The notes: generated by a model not told the origin, from the sequence alone. A stretch of 64,000 bases of DNA from a bacterium SCSIO 12643 (GCA_024398135.1 CP073750.1:1922001-1986000); one strand, 5' to 3'; positions 44,069 through 53,543 are shown, numbered from the stretch's first letter. Translations and numbers: made by a program.

Positions 44069-46546
44069 TTATTGATTGGTTGAGTTTTCATCCTGGCTTA
44101 CATCTTTACCATAGCTAATGATGTTGCCAAATAATTTATATGCGCCCAAAACTCCTGCAGGTAGCTGTCGGAAGAATGAGATTCCGGTAAATACATATTG
44201 ACCTTTTCCGTAATCAGTTACCAGTAGACTTCCTTTAGCCATATCTTCGTTGGTGTCGTTCCAGCCAATGATAGGAGTGTAATGTTCGTCCCATGACCCG
44301 GCAAAATACAAGCCTCTTTCCTGGACCCAATGATCAAAATCACTTTCGTTGATTGGATTGGGGTATTTAAGAATAGGATGATCTCTTTGTAAAAGTTTTG
44401 GAGAGGCATCTTCTTCAGTTACACGTGTGCGAGATAGCCTAAAAGGATATGGACCTAATTCTTCGGTGACCAGTCCCCGGTTAGTGTTATATTGAACAAG
44501 TACAAAACCACCATTATATACATAGGTATTTAATATAGGTGAAGCACTTTTCATGGCTTTAACTTTATTAAATGCGCGAATGCCAATAATTACTCCGTCA
44601 TAATGTTTTAAGCTTTCTGCAGATATATTTTCAGGATCCAAAACCGTTACCGTACAACCGATCTCTTTAAGTGCAGAAGGTATTTCGTCACCAGAACCTT
44701 TAATATATCCCCAGTTTTTTCGTGTAACCTTAATAGGTGTATTGATAAAGCGCATTTGTGCTTCCGGTAACACTACTTGTGTTGGAATATGTGGATATTC
44801 AATTTCTATCAGGCTGTTTTTGAATGGGCTCTGAGGAGTTTCCCAAACGACAGCTTTTAGTTGTAATATTTCCGAATCAATTTGATCCAAAGTGAAAGAA
44901 ATAGGAATGCTTTGATTTGCTTTAAGTTGTGGTATGCTTTGTGCTTCTGATTTTTGAATTCCTGATGAGGTTTCCCATTGCAATTGAACTTTCACATTTT
45001 TAGTATCGCGATTACCTCTTACATGTAAATGTATTTTGTTGTGGAGTGATACTTTTTTGTCAAACTTCACGGTAATTGGCTCAACGATGTTTACCGGGCG
45101 ATATAATTCTCCACGCACGCGATCAGTCCATTTATAAAGTAGCGGACGTTTGTATTCAATAGTTCCGCGAGAAGTTTTAAATGTAAATGTAGCTTGAACC
45201 GATGGGTTGTTTTCAGGTTGAGAAATCAGATTTCTGTGAGTTACGTTAAACCAGTCTGCTGATGATGTGTTTTCCAACCAGTACGGTGTCGTAGTTTGTG
45301 AAGAAGTCATCATAGAATCTGTTATCTCCAAATATGAATTGTTCAATGTTTTGTTAACCGTTTGTATACGATCAGAAATCTGAATGGATTGTAATTCATA
45401 CGGATAGTTGCTTTGAGAAATGGCGTAAGTATGGTAGGTGAACTCTTCATTTTTAATAAGTAATGGCGAGTTTGTTCTGAAATCTAACCATAATCCACCG
45501 CAAGCCGCAATGATGTTTTTTAGCTCATACTCCTTTTGATCCTGATAGTTGTTTTGAGGCATTTCTTTAATGTCGAAATAAAGATTCACTAAATCTTCAA
45601 TGCTTTTTTGAGGATTTAGAGGGTCGAATTTGCTTCGAATAGCGTTCCATTTTTTCTCAATCTTTTTTCCGCCTTCCAGATCAGACCAGGCTCTGAATTT
45701 ATTTTGTAAGACGTCTTTTTGAGTGGAATCACCTTTGATTAATTTGAAGTATTCAATTCGATCTCCGCGTTGAATACTCATCCCGAATCCCTGACTTTGA
45801 TGTTGGCTTCTGCTCACAGAGGCTATCTCAGAATAAGAAACTCCAAGTTGCGAATCATATGCACCTATGTTTAAGGTTACATATTCATCTTTATGATTTG
45901 CGATGTCTTTATTCCACCAGGAACTTTCATTCCAATACAATTTTTGAGTTTCCCATGTGCCATATTTTTTAGCGGATTCAGGAAATCTGTTTGGGTCGGC
46001 TGCGGCATCAAACGCTTCTGCTGCAATTATCGCTGAAACTGTATGATGTCCATGACCTGCACGGCTGTCTGGAGGGAACCGGGTCACAATAACATCGGGT
46101 TTGAATTTTCTAATAACCAGAACGGCATCTGCCAAAAGGCTGTCTTTTTCCCAATGTTTAAAAGTTTCCTCCGGAGATTTGGAATAACCAAAATCAATAG
46201 CTCTTGAAAAGTATTGGGTTCCACCATCAACGCTTCTAGCCTGAAGAAGTTCTTGAGTTCGAATAATGCCAAGAAGAGCGCCTTTTTCATCTCCAATTAG
46301 GTTTTGACCACCATCACCCCGTGTTAATGAAAAATATGCGGTATTCACATTTAGCCCTTTACTCATGTAAGCAATAAACCGGGTGTTTTCATCATCTGGG
46401 TGGGCTGCGAAATACAATACATTATTTAAAACACCGATGCGTTCAATTTGTTTTTGGATCTCAGTTCCCTGATAAGATGGTTGTTGACAAAATGCTTGAA
46501 TTTGAAATAGAGCTATGAAGCTAAATATGATTGATTTCATATACAT
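44069..46546 (-). CDS. PIG-L (LmbE-like) deacetylase family protein, extended
   Basis: The 825-residue secreted or periplasmic protein has a signal peptide (about 1-20; start at 46546 or at the ATG for M3 at 46540) and an N-terminal PIG-L domain (about 40-290) with the metal-binding AHPDDE motif at His49 to Glu53 and a later RAGHGHHTVSA near 164. These enzymes remove N-acetyl groups from GlcNAc-type substrates. The C-terminal half has beta-rich domains and a final region (about 620-815) resembling a type 1 glutamine-amidotransferase/Trehalose-utilisation-like fold (KHYDGVIIGIRAFN). It is followed directly by the micro-protein and the symporter. Confidence 0.85.
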   Translation of the reverse strand: MYMKSIIFSFIALFQIQAFCQQPSYQGTEIQKQIERIGVLNNVLYFAAHPDDENTRFIAYMSKGLNVNTAYFSLTRGDGGQNLIGDEKGALLGIIRTQELLQARSVDGGTQYFSRAIDFGYSKSPEETFKHWEKDSLLADAVLVIRKFKPDVIVTRFPPDSRAGHGHHTVSAIIAAEAFDAAADPNRFPESAKKYGTWETQKLYWNESSWWNKDIANHKDEYVTLNIGAYDSQLGVSYSEIASVSRSQHQSQGFGMSIQRGDRIEYFKLIKGDSTQKDVLQNKFRAWSDLEGGKKIEKKWNAIRSKFDPLNPQKSIEDLVNLYFDIKEMPQNNYQDQKEYELKNIIAACGGLWLDFRTNSPLLIKNEEFTYHTYAISQSNYPYELQSIQISDRIQTVNKTLNNSYLEITDSMMTSSQTTTPYWLENTSSADWFNVTHRNLISQPENNPSVQATFTFKTSRGTIEYKRPLLYKWTDRVRGELYRPVNIVEPITVKFDKKVSLHNKIHLHVRGNRDTKNVKVQLQWETSSGIQKSEAQSIPQLKANQSIPISFTLDQIDSEILQLKAVVWETPQSPFKNSLIEIEYPHIPTQVVLPEAQMRFINTPIKVTRKNWGYIKGSGDEIPSALKEIGCTVTVLDPENISAESLKHYDGVIIGIRAFNKVKAMKSASPILNTYVYNGGFVLVQYNTNRGLVTEELGPYPFRLSRTRVTEEDASPKLLQRDHPILKYPNPINESDFDHWVQERGLYFAGSWDEHYTPIIGWNDTNEDMAKGSLLVTDYGKGQYVFTGISFFRQLPAGVLGAYKLFGNIISYGKDVSQDENSTNQ

Positions 46547-46562
46547 TGAGATTGTGAAGTTT

Positions 46563-46570
46563 CAAATATA
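46563..46570 (-). promoter_or_regulatory. TAnnTTTG -7 promoter element before the PIG-L gene
   Basis: On the minus strand TATATTTG matches TAnnTTTG and ends 16 bases before the first ATG of the deacetylase gene. Confidence 0.55.
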
Positions 46571-46784
46571 GTTGCAGAAATTATTAGAAGGGGCATTTTG
46601 TCTTTTCAAGATTAAAAATTGTGATTTCTGTAACAAAAATTCAGGTTTTTAAGATTTAAAAACATCAAAAATGAGAAGGTATAAATTGGGAATATAGGTT
46701 AAAAAAAGATGTGGATAGATTGAAAATGAGACGGATGATTTTGGGATTTATAGAGTCAAATTTTTGCTATAAAATAAAAATCTT

Positions 46785-46803
46785 ATTTAGAACGGTTCTA
46801 AAT
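46785..46803. promoter_or_regulatory. 19-bp palindrome upstream of the act operon
   Basis: ATTTAGAAC-G-GTTCTAAAT is a perfect inverted repeat with one central base, 56 bp upstream of the TATATTTG box of actA. It is a plausible binding site for a regulator of the respiratory operon. Confidence 0.5.
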
Positions 46804-46859
46804 TAAAAAACCAATTGTCATATTTTTGACGTTTATTAACACAAACTTTGCCTTTCTAC

Positions 46860-46867
46860 TATATTTG
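46860..46867 (+). promoter_or_regulatory. TAnnTTTG -7 promoter element of the act operon
   Basis: TATATTTG matches TAnnTTTG and ends 57 bases before the actA ATG. A second match (TATTTTTG at 46821-46828) lies farther upstream. No clear -33 TTTG was seen. Confidence 0.55.
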
Positions 46868-46924
46868 CGAGCTATTAAAACGCGTAAGCGAAGAATTAAA
46901 TTTAAGCATTGAAATACGCTCCAC

Positions 46925-48196
46925 ATGAGTCTAAAAATTTCGATTAATAAGTATAAAGTGCATTTAGGTGTGCTTTCTTTGTTTCTAGTTTTGGCCTTTT
47001 CAGGGTTTTCACAAGACGGAAAAACATTATTTAAAGCCAATTGTGCGGCATGTCATAAGATAGATAAGAAACTAGTTGGTCCTGCTCTTGCTGGGGTGGA
47101 AGATCGCTGGGAGAGTAAAGAAAATCTTATTGCATGGATTAAAAATTCAAGCGAATATTTAAAGAACAATCCAGGTGATTCTTATGCTCAAGATCTATTC
47201 AAAGAGTATAATCAATTGCAGATGGCAGCTATGCCACTTACAGATGATGAGGTTAATGCGATCTTAGCATATGTAGCAGCGCCACCAGCAGAGAAAAAAC
47301 AAGCTCCTACGCAAGAAGTGGTGACTGAGGCTCCGGCTGAAGATTACACTAATATTTGGTTGTTGGCATTTACGGCAATCTTCTTGGTAGTGATTGGGGT
47401 GTTGTTAAACGTAAAAGATTCTCTAAAGAAATTATTGTTAGATCTTAAGGGTGAAGAAGGTTTAGCTGCAATCGGAGAAGTTAATGATATAGGTCTGTCT
47501 CGCATGGCTCAAATGGGAATGTGGATGGATAACAACAGAAAAATGGTGATTGCTTTTGCAGCCGTTGGTTTTATTGTGTTGTTGTATATCATTTGGTTGC
47601 CATTGTTTAATGTGGGTGTTTATACAGGATATGCGCCAGAGCAACCAATTAAATTCTCTCACAAAATTCACGCAGGAGATGACGGTATTGATTGTGTGTA
47701 CTGTCACTTTGGAGCTGAGAAAGGACGTACTTCTGGAATTCCACCAGTTAATGTATGTATGAACTGTCATAAAGGTATTGAGTCTGGAAAACGTTGGGGA
47801 ACTGAAGAGATTAGTAAAATCTACGAAGCTGCAGGATGGGATCCGGAAAATCAAAAATATAATCCAAGAAAACAAAACCCGATTGAGTGGGTGAAGATTC
47901 ACAACTTGCCTGATCACGTTTATTTTAATCACTCTCAACACGTAGTTGTTGGTGGGGTAGATTGTAAAGAATGTCACGGTGATGTGGCTACTTTCGACTA
48001 CCCAATGCACCAGGAAAATGACCTAACAATGGGATGGTGTATCGAGTGTCACAGAACAAAAGAGGTTAAAATGGAAGGAAATCCATATTATGATAAACTT
48101 CATGACCAATTGGTGGAGAAGTATAAAGATCAAGGTTTAGAGTCGTTTACTGTAAACCAAATTGGTGGAATCGAATGTGCAAAATGCCATTATTAA
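46925..48196 (+). CDS. actA: Alternative complex III subunit ActA (multihaem cytochrome c)
   Basis: This is the multihaem subunit of the quinol:cytochrome c/oxygen oxidoreductase that replaces the bc1 complex in many Bacteroidota. The 423 residues have a signal peptide, a mono-haem cytochrome c domain (CAACH at 40-44, axial Met probably in AAMPL), a membrane helix near 140-155, another near 205-230, and a C-terminal pentahaem part (CVYCH, CMNCH, CKECH, CIECH, CAKCH). Haems move electrons from the ActB clusters. It opens actABCDEF, with ActB 29 bp later. Confidence 0.94.
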   Translation: MSLKISINKYKVHLGVLSLFLVLAFSGFSQDGKTLFKANCAACHKIDKKLVGPALAGVEDRWESKENLIAWIKNSSEYLKNNPGDSYAQDLFKEYNQLQMAAMPLTDDEVNAILAYVAAPPAEKKQAPTQEVVTEAPAEDYTNIWLLAFTAIFLVVIGVLLNVKDSLKKLLLDLKGEEGLAAIGEVNDIGLSRMAQMGMWMDNNRKMVIAFAAVGFIVLLYIIWLPLFNVGVYTGYAPEQPIKFSHKIHAGDDGIDCVYCHFGAEKGRTSGIPPVNVCMNCHKGIESGKRWGTEEISKIYEAAGWDPENQKYNPRKQNPIEWVKIHNLPDHVYFNHSQHVVVGGVDCKECHGDVATFDYPMHQENDLTMGWCIECHRTKEVKMEGNPYYDKLHDQLVEKYKDQGLESFTVNQIGGIECAKCHY

Positions 48197-48225
48197 TAAG
48201 TTAGCCATAACGAGAAAAGACAGAT

Positions 48226-51200
48226 ATGAGTAATTCAAGACAATACTGGCAAAGTGTTGAGCAGCTGGAAAACAGCGAAGAGTTCGTTGCAAAGCATCAG
48301 AATGAGTTTTCAGAGGAGTTGCCTTTAGATCAGTTTCTAGAAAAAGAAGAATTAAGTACTACATCAACGTCAAGAAGGGATTTTCTGAAGTTTGTGGGAT
48401 TTAGTCTTACCGCTGCAACGTTAGCAGCATGTGAGGCTCCGGTAATGAAATCTATACCTTATGTGGTGAAGCCAGAAGAGGTGACTCCAGGTATAGCTAA
48501 CTACTATGCATCTTCTTATTATGATGGATTTGAGTTTGCACCAATTTTGATCAAAACAAGAGAAGGTCGTCCAATTCATATCGAGGGAAATAAGGAAAGC
48601 GAAATGACACGTGGTGGTATTACTGCACGTGTAAATTCATCTCTTTTAGGATTATATGACGAAGCAAGAGTTAGAAATCCTAGATTAAACGGAGAAGAAA
48701 CCAAATGGAGTAAAGTAGATAAGGCGGTTAAAGCAAGTTTGAAATCTGCGAAAAAAGTTAGAATTCTTTCTAACTCTATTATTTCTCCATCAACGCAAGC
48801 TGCATTCGATTTGTTTGCATCAAAATTAGGTAGCGAAGAAGCTCCTGTTGATTTTAAACACGTAACTTACGATGAGAGTTCATCAGCAGGTATCTTAATG
48901 GCGAATAAAAATTACTTCGGTAAAGCAATTATTCCAAGTTATAGATTCGAGAATGCTAAAGTTGTGGTAAGCTTTGGAGCAGATTTCCTTTCTACATGGT
49001 TAAATACTTTAGAGTATTCGGATGGTTATTCTGCAAACAGATTGCCGGACCATGGAGAGATGTCTCGTCACTACCAGTTTGAAGGAAGTTTTTCTTTAAC
49101 AGGAACAAATGCAGATATTAGAGGAGCAGTAAAACCAAATGAAATTGGTTTAGCAGTTATTGCATTATATAATGAAGTTGCGAAAGCAACAGGAAACGCA
49201 TCTATTAAAGGAGCGAAATTTGAAGATGATAACGATGTTGCCGGAAAGATTAAATCTGCTGCAAAAGATTTGTTGTCACACAAAGGGAAATCATTAGTAG
49301 TTTGTGGATCTAATGATATCGCAACTCAAGAGGTGGTAAATGGTTTGAACCAAATGTTAGGTTCTTATGGAAAGACCATTGATATCACAAAACCATTAAA
49401 CATTCGTAAGTCAAACGATCAGGAATTTGCAGATTTAGTTGCTGAGATGAAATCAGGTTCTGTAGATACTTTATTGATTTATGGTGTGAATCCAGTGTAT
49501 AGTGCTCCAGCAAGCTTGGATTTTGCAGGTGCATTAAGTAAAGTGAAAATGTCGGTTTCATTCTCAGATAAAGCAGATGAAACAGGAAGCATGACTACTG
49601 TCTTGGCTCCGGACAATCACTACTTCGAAAACTGGAATGATTATGTTCCTGTTGAAGGTTCAGCATTTATTGCACAACCTGTTATTCGTCCATTGTTTAC
49701 GAAAACTAAGACACAACAAGGAACACGTCAGGCACAAGAAAGTATTTTAAGATTCGTAAAAGTAAGAATGAGCTTTTACGATTTCATGAGAGAGAATTGG
49801 AAAACAACAATTCTTCCTTTACAAACAAAATATAGCTCATTTGATGAGCTTTGGAATAACACGGTTCATGATGGATTTGTACATTATACACCGGCTCCAG
49901 TTCCTCAAACTTTAGAGGCGATTATTCCAACGGATATTAATACATCTGCATCTAACGTAGTAAAAGGCTCTAAAGCTTCTGGAATGGTAGCTGAGTTATT
50001 TACTGAAACAAAGATGGGAATCGGGAATCAAGCGAATAACCCATGGTTGCAAGAGTTGCCAAATGCATTAACTAAGGTAACCTGGGATAACTATGTAGCG
50101 ATGAACCCGGCAGATTGTAGAGCACAAGGGTATAATACTACTTATGGTCAGCAGTTACCAGCATCTTTGGTAAATGTTTCAATTGGAGGATCAACTTTGA
50201 AATTACCAGTGATCGCTACTCCAGGTCAAAAAATTGGAACTGTTTCTATCGCATTAGGTTATGGTAGAACAAAGACTGGTAGAGTGGTTGATCAAGGTGA
50301 TATGGTTGCTCCTGATGGTTCTAAAACTATTGGTGCAAACGTATTCCCAGCTGTGAATGCAAAAGGTTCAACATTCAATTATTACGTGGATAACGTAACT
50401 ATTGAATTGGCAGAAGAAAAAGAATACCCGGTAGGTTTAGCGCAAACGCACTTTACTGAAATGGATCGTAAGATTGTGAATGAAACGTCTATTGCAACAT
50501 ATGCAAAAGGAAAAGATGTTTACAATCCGGACCCAACAGTGGTTGATTCTTATGGTGTTTCTCAAAAAGTTGAAAAACTTGATTTATGGGCAGTTCAGGA
50601 TATTGCTACTGGTCATAGATGGGGAATGACAATTGACTTAAACTTATGTTATGGTTGTTCTGCTTGTGTTACAGCTTGTCATTCTGAAAACAACGTTCCT
50701 GTTGTAGGTAAGGATGAAGTTCGTAGAAATAGAATCATGTCCTGGTTAAGAATTGATCGCTATTTCTCTTCTGACATGAGCAAAGCTACTCAGGGAGATA
50801 CAGGTAAGATTGATATGTACCGTCAAATGGAAGTTCCTTCAGACTATCCAGAGGCTGTACACCAACCAGTAATGTGTCAGCAATGTAACCACGCTCCTTG
50901 TGAAACTGTATGTCCGGTTGCTGCAACTACACACAGTGATGAAGGTTTAAATCAAATGACGTATAACAGATGTATTGGTACAAGATATTGTGCGAATAAC
51001 TGTCCTTATAAAGTACGTAGATTTAACTGGTTCAATTACGTTGGCGATTCTAAGTTTACAGATGTAAACCCTTCACAAAATGATTTAGCGAGAATGGTTC
51101 TTAACCCGGATGTCGTGGTAAGATCTCGTGGTGTGATGGAAAAATGTAGTTTCTGTGTACAAAGAATTCAAGCGGGTAAATTAGAAGCTAAGAAAGCAGG

Positions 51201-51537
51201 TCGTCCGGTTCAGGATGGTGAGGTGACAAGTGCATGTTCTGCAGCTTGTGCAACTGGAGCTATCAGATTTGGAGATTTGAATGATGATAAAACACAAGTT
51301 AGTAAAGTGTCTAAAGATGAAAGATCTTATCACTTGCTAGAGGAAGTAGGTACACAACCTAACGTGTTCTATCTAACTAAAGTTAGAAACGTGGATGAAG
51401 AGCGTATCCCACCAGGTATTGGTCATGGAGCTGCTCACGGTGGTGATCACGGTCACGATGCACATGGAGGTCACGAAGCGGAAGCTCACGGTGAAGCCCA
51501 TGAAGAAGCGCATAACGAAGAACATTCAGCACATTAA
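48226..51537 (+). CDS. actB: Alternative complex III subunit ActB (molybdopterin-oxidoreductase-like, Fe-S)
   Basis: This large peripheral subunit (1103 residues) has a Tat-type twin-arginine start (Arg50-Arg51 in SRRDFLKF) and the molybdopterin-oxidoreductase fold without clear cofactor ligands, as known for ActB. The C-terminal ferredoxin-like part has four Cys sets: CYGCSACVTAC, CQQCNHAPCETVC, CIGTRYCANNC and CSFCVQ...CSAAC. These give the three 4Fe-4S and one 3Fe-4S clusters of the family. The last 40 residues contain 11 His, an unusual tail. It follows actA and precedes actC by 33 bp. Confidence 0.94.
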   Translation: MSNSRQYWQSVEQLENSEEFVAKHQNEFSEELPLDQFLEKEELSTTSTSRRDFLKFVGFSLTAATLAACEAPVMKSIPYVVKPEEVTPGIANYYASSYYDGFEFAPILIKTREGRPIHIEGNKESEMTRGGITARVNSSLLGLYDEARVRNPRLNGEETKWSKVDKAVKASLKSAKKVRILSNSIISPSTQAAFDLFASKLGSEEAPVDFKHVTYDESSSAGILMANKNYFGKAIIPSYRFENAKVVVSFGADFLSTWLNTLEYSDGYSANRLPDHGEMSRHYQFEGSFSLTGTNADIRGAVKPNEIGLAVIALYNEVAKATGNASIKGAKFEDDNDVAGKIKSAAKDLLSHKGKSLVVCGSNDIATQEVVNGLNQMLGSYGKTIDITKPLNIRKSNDQEFADLVAEMKSGSVDTLLIYGVNPVYSAPASLDFAGALSKVKMSVSFSDKADETGSMTTVLAPDNHYFENWNDYVPVEGSAFIAQPVIRPLFTKTKTQQGTRQAQESILRFVKVRMSFYDFMRENWKTTILPLQTKYSSFDELWNNTVHDGFVHYTPAPVPQTLEAIIPTDINTSASNVVKGSKASGMVAELFTETKMGIGNQANNPWLQELPNALTKVTWDNYVAMNPADCRAQGYNTTYGQQLPASLVNVSIGGSTLKLPVIATPGQKIGTVSIALGYGRTKTGRVVDQGDMVAPDGSKTIGANVFPAVNAKGSTFNYYVDNVTIELAEEKEYPVGLAQTHFTEMDRKIVNETSIATYAKGKDVYNPDPTVVDSYGVSQKVEKLDLWAVQDIATGHRWGMTIDLNLCYGCSACVTACHSENNVPVVGKDEVRRNRIMSWLRIDRYFSSDMSKATQGDTGKIDMYRQMEVPSDYPEAVHQPVMCQQCNHAPCETVCPVAATTHSDEGLNQMTYNRCIGTRYCANNCPYKVRRFNWFNYVGDSKFTDVNPSQNDLARMVLNPDVVVRSRGVMEKCSFCVQRIQAGKLEAKKAGRPVQDGEVTSACSAACATGAIRFGDLNDDKTQVSKVSKDERSYHLLEEVGTQPNVFYLTKVRNVDEERIPPGIGHGAAHGGDHGHDAHGGHEAEAHGEAHEEAHNEEHSAH

Positions 51538-51570
51538 TTAAGAATAATATTACGATTAAAATAAAACCGA

Positions 51571-52956
51571 ATGGTTAAGGAAGCAGAAGTTAGGGATCCG
51601 TTAATTCTTGGTAAGGATGTAACTTACCACAGTATTACCGAAGACGTTTGTCGTCCAATTGAAAGTAAAGCAGGCAGATTATGGTGGCTTGTATTTGGTA
51701 TTTCAGTAATCCTCGCAATATGGGGAACTGGAATGATTCTATATACTATCGGACGAGGTATTGGTGTATGGGGTCTGAACAATACAATTGACTGGGCCTG
51801 GGATATTACCAATTTCGTTTGGTGGGTAGGTATCGGTCACGCAGGAACATTGATTTCAGCGGTACTGTTATTGTTCCGTCAGAAATGGAGAATGGCAATT
51901 AACCGTTCTGCTGAGGCGATGACAATTTTCGCTGTAATCATGGCAGCATTATTCCCAGGAATTCACATGGGTAGAATTTGGTTAGCATATTTCGTTTTCC
52001 CTGTACCGAATCAATTTGGTTCTCTTTGGGTAAACTTTAACTCACCACTATTATGGGACGTATTCGCGATTTCGACTTATTTCTCGGTATCGTTTGTGTT
52101 CTGGTATATTGGTTTGATTCCTGATTTCGCAACTATCCGTGATAGAGCAAAAGGACCTATCGCTAAAAAAGTATATGGTTTATTAAGCTTTGGATGGACT
52201 GGAAACGTGAAAGCATGGGTTCGTTTCGAAGAAGTATCATTGGTATTAGCAGGTTTGGCTACTCCGTTGGTATTCTCAGTACACTCGATCGTATCTATGG
52301 ACTTCGCAACTTCTGTAATTCCTGGGTGGCATACAACTATCTTCCCTCCATACTTCGTTGCTGGGGCGGTATTCTCAGGGTTTGCCATGGTACAAACGTT
52401 ATTATTAGTTGTAAGAAAAGTATTGCATTTTGAACACTACATTACATTCCAGCACATTGAGTTGATGAACCGTATTATCACGATTACTGGTTCAATTGTA
52501 GGTGTAGCATACTTATCTGAGTTATTTATCTCCTGGTATTCTGGTGTAGAGTATGAGGGATATGCATTCTTGAATAGAGCAACCGGACCTTACTGGTGGT
52601 CATATGCAATCATGATGACTGCAAACGTGATCTCTCCACAGTTATTCTGGTTTAAGAAATTAAGAACAAGTTTATTGTTCTCTTTCTTCATCTCTATTAT
52701 CGTAAACATCGGTATGTGGTTTGAGCGTTTCGTAATTATCGTTACTTCTCTACATAGAGATTACATTCCTTCTAACTGGTCTATGTTCCATCCGACATTT
52801 GTGGATATAGGTGTGTATTTAGGAACAATCGGAATCTTCTTCGTGTTATTCTTTGGATTCACCAGATTATTCCCTGTGTTAGCGCTAAATGAGTTAAAAT
52901 CTATCTTGAAATCTTCAGGTGAAGCGTACCGTGATAAAGATACTGGACACCACTAA
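51571..52956 (+). CDS. actC: Alternative complex III subunit ActC (NrfD-like quinol-binding membrane subunit)
   Basis: The 461-residue protein of the NrfD/PsrC family has about ten membrane helices. It opens with RDPLILGKDVTYHSITEDVCRPIE, an ActC-like start, and the helical bundle includes WWVGIGHAGTLISA near 86-99 and GIHMGRIWLAYFVFP near 130-144. In the complex it contributes a quinol site and pairs with ActF. It is preceded by actB and followed 24 bp later by actD. Confidence 0.94.
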   Translation: MVKEAEVRDPLILGKDVTYHSITEDVCRPIESKAGRLWWLVFGISVILAIWGTGMILYTIGRGIGVWGLNNTIDWAWDITNFVWWVGIGHAGTLISAVLLLFRQKWRMAINRSAEAMTIFAVIMAALFPGIHMGRIWLAYFVFPVPNQFGSLWVNFNSPLLWDVFAISTYFSVSFVFWYIGLIPDFATIRDRAKGPIAKKVYGLLSFGWTGNVKAWVRFEEVSLVLAGLATPLVFSVHSIVSMDFATSVIPGWHTTIFPPYFVAGAVFSGFAMVQTLLLVVRKVLHFEHYITFQHIELMNRIITITGSIVGVAYLSELFISWYSGVEYEGYAFLNRATGPYWWSYAIMMTANVISPQLFWFKKLRTSLLFSFFISIIVNIGMWFERFVIIVTSLHRDYIPSNWSMFHPTFVDIGVYLGTIGIFFVLFFGFTRLFPVLALNELKSILKSSGEAYRDKDTGHH

Positions 52957-52980
52957 TATTTGTAGCTAAAAGCAAGAAAA

Positions 52981-53532
52981 ATGACTAAAGAGAAATTTAT
53001 ATACGGAATGTACAATGATGACGACTTAATGATAGCCGGCATCAAACAATTACAGGCCAAAGGAATTCACGTGAGAGATGCCTATTCTCCATTTCCAGTT
53101 CACGGACTTGAAGATGTTTTAGGAATTAAATGGACGCGTATTGCGATTGCTGCATTTATATACGGAATTACCGGATTAACATTAGCAGTATTGGCAATTA
53201 ACTATATGATGATTATAGACTGGCCTTTGAACATTGGTGGGAAGCCAAACTTCCATTTTTACCAAAACGTTCCTGCGTTTGTTCCAATTATGTTTGAGTT
53301 TACAGTATTGTGTGCGGGTCACGGTATGGCGATCACATATTTCTTCAGAAATATGACTTTGCCAGGGATGCCAGCGAGAAATCCACACCCAAGAACTACT
53401 GATGATCATTTTGCAATTGAAATTGCAGCTAAAGAAAATACGAACTTCTCTAAAGAGCAAATCGAAGAAATGGTAGCTGAGTCAGGTACTGTTGCTGTAT
53501 TTGAAAAAGAGAGAATTGTAAAATTCCTATAA
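52981..53532 (+). CDS. actD: Alternative complex III subunit ActD (DUF3341)
   Basis: The 183-residue small membrane subunit of ACIII has the DUF3341 pattern: a soluble start with MYNDDDLMIAGIKQL, SPFPVHGLEDVLG near 37-49, two membrane helices (about 58-80 and 100-120), then NPHPRTTDDHF and a C-terminal helix. It anchors the complex. The gene order actA-B-C-D-E-F is intact. Confidence 0.93.
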   Translation: MTKEKFIYGMYNDDDLMIAGIKQLQAKGIHVRDAYSPFPVHGLEDVLGIKWTRIAIAAFIYGITGLTLAVLAINYMMIIDWPLNIGGKPNFHFYQNVPAFVPIMFEFTVLCAGHGMAITYFFRNMTLPGMPARNPHPRTTDDHFAIEIAAKENTNFSKEQIEEMVAESGTVAVFEKERIVKFL

Positions 53533-53543
53533 TCGACTAAACA

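Larger units (their letters stand above)
46547..46924. other. 378-bp intergenic region between PIG-L and actA (divergent promoters)
   Basis: The region is very AT-rich and holds no gene that I can support. It contains a TATATTTG box on the minus strand (46563-46570) for the deacetylase operon, a 19-bp palindrome (46785-46803), an inverted GTCA-n6-TGAC (46817-46830) and a TATATTTG box on the plus strand (46860-46867) for the act operon. The middle part (about 46575-46780) has no structure I could recognise. Confidence 0.7.

Noticed and set aside
46798-47040. Minus-strand open frame overlapping the act promoter and actA start
   Set aside because: It is antisense to the actA start and promoter, has no recognisable domain and no signal; a chance frame.
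47462-48010. 182-codon minus-strand frame inside actA
   Set aside because: It is antisense to a clear multihaem cytochrome and its composition is atypical of a protein; a shadow frame.
48226-51537. Molybdopterin-dependent oxidoreductase (nitrate reductase or formate dehydrogenase)
   Set aside because: The fold is present but the neighbours are actA, C, D, E and F, and no cofactor ligand pattern is seen; this is ActB.
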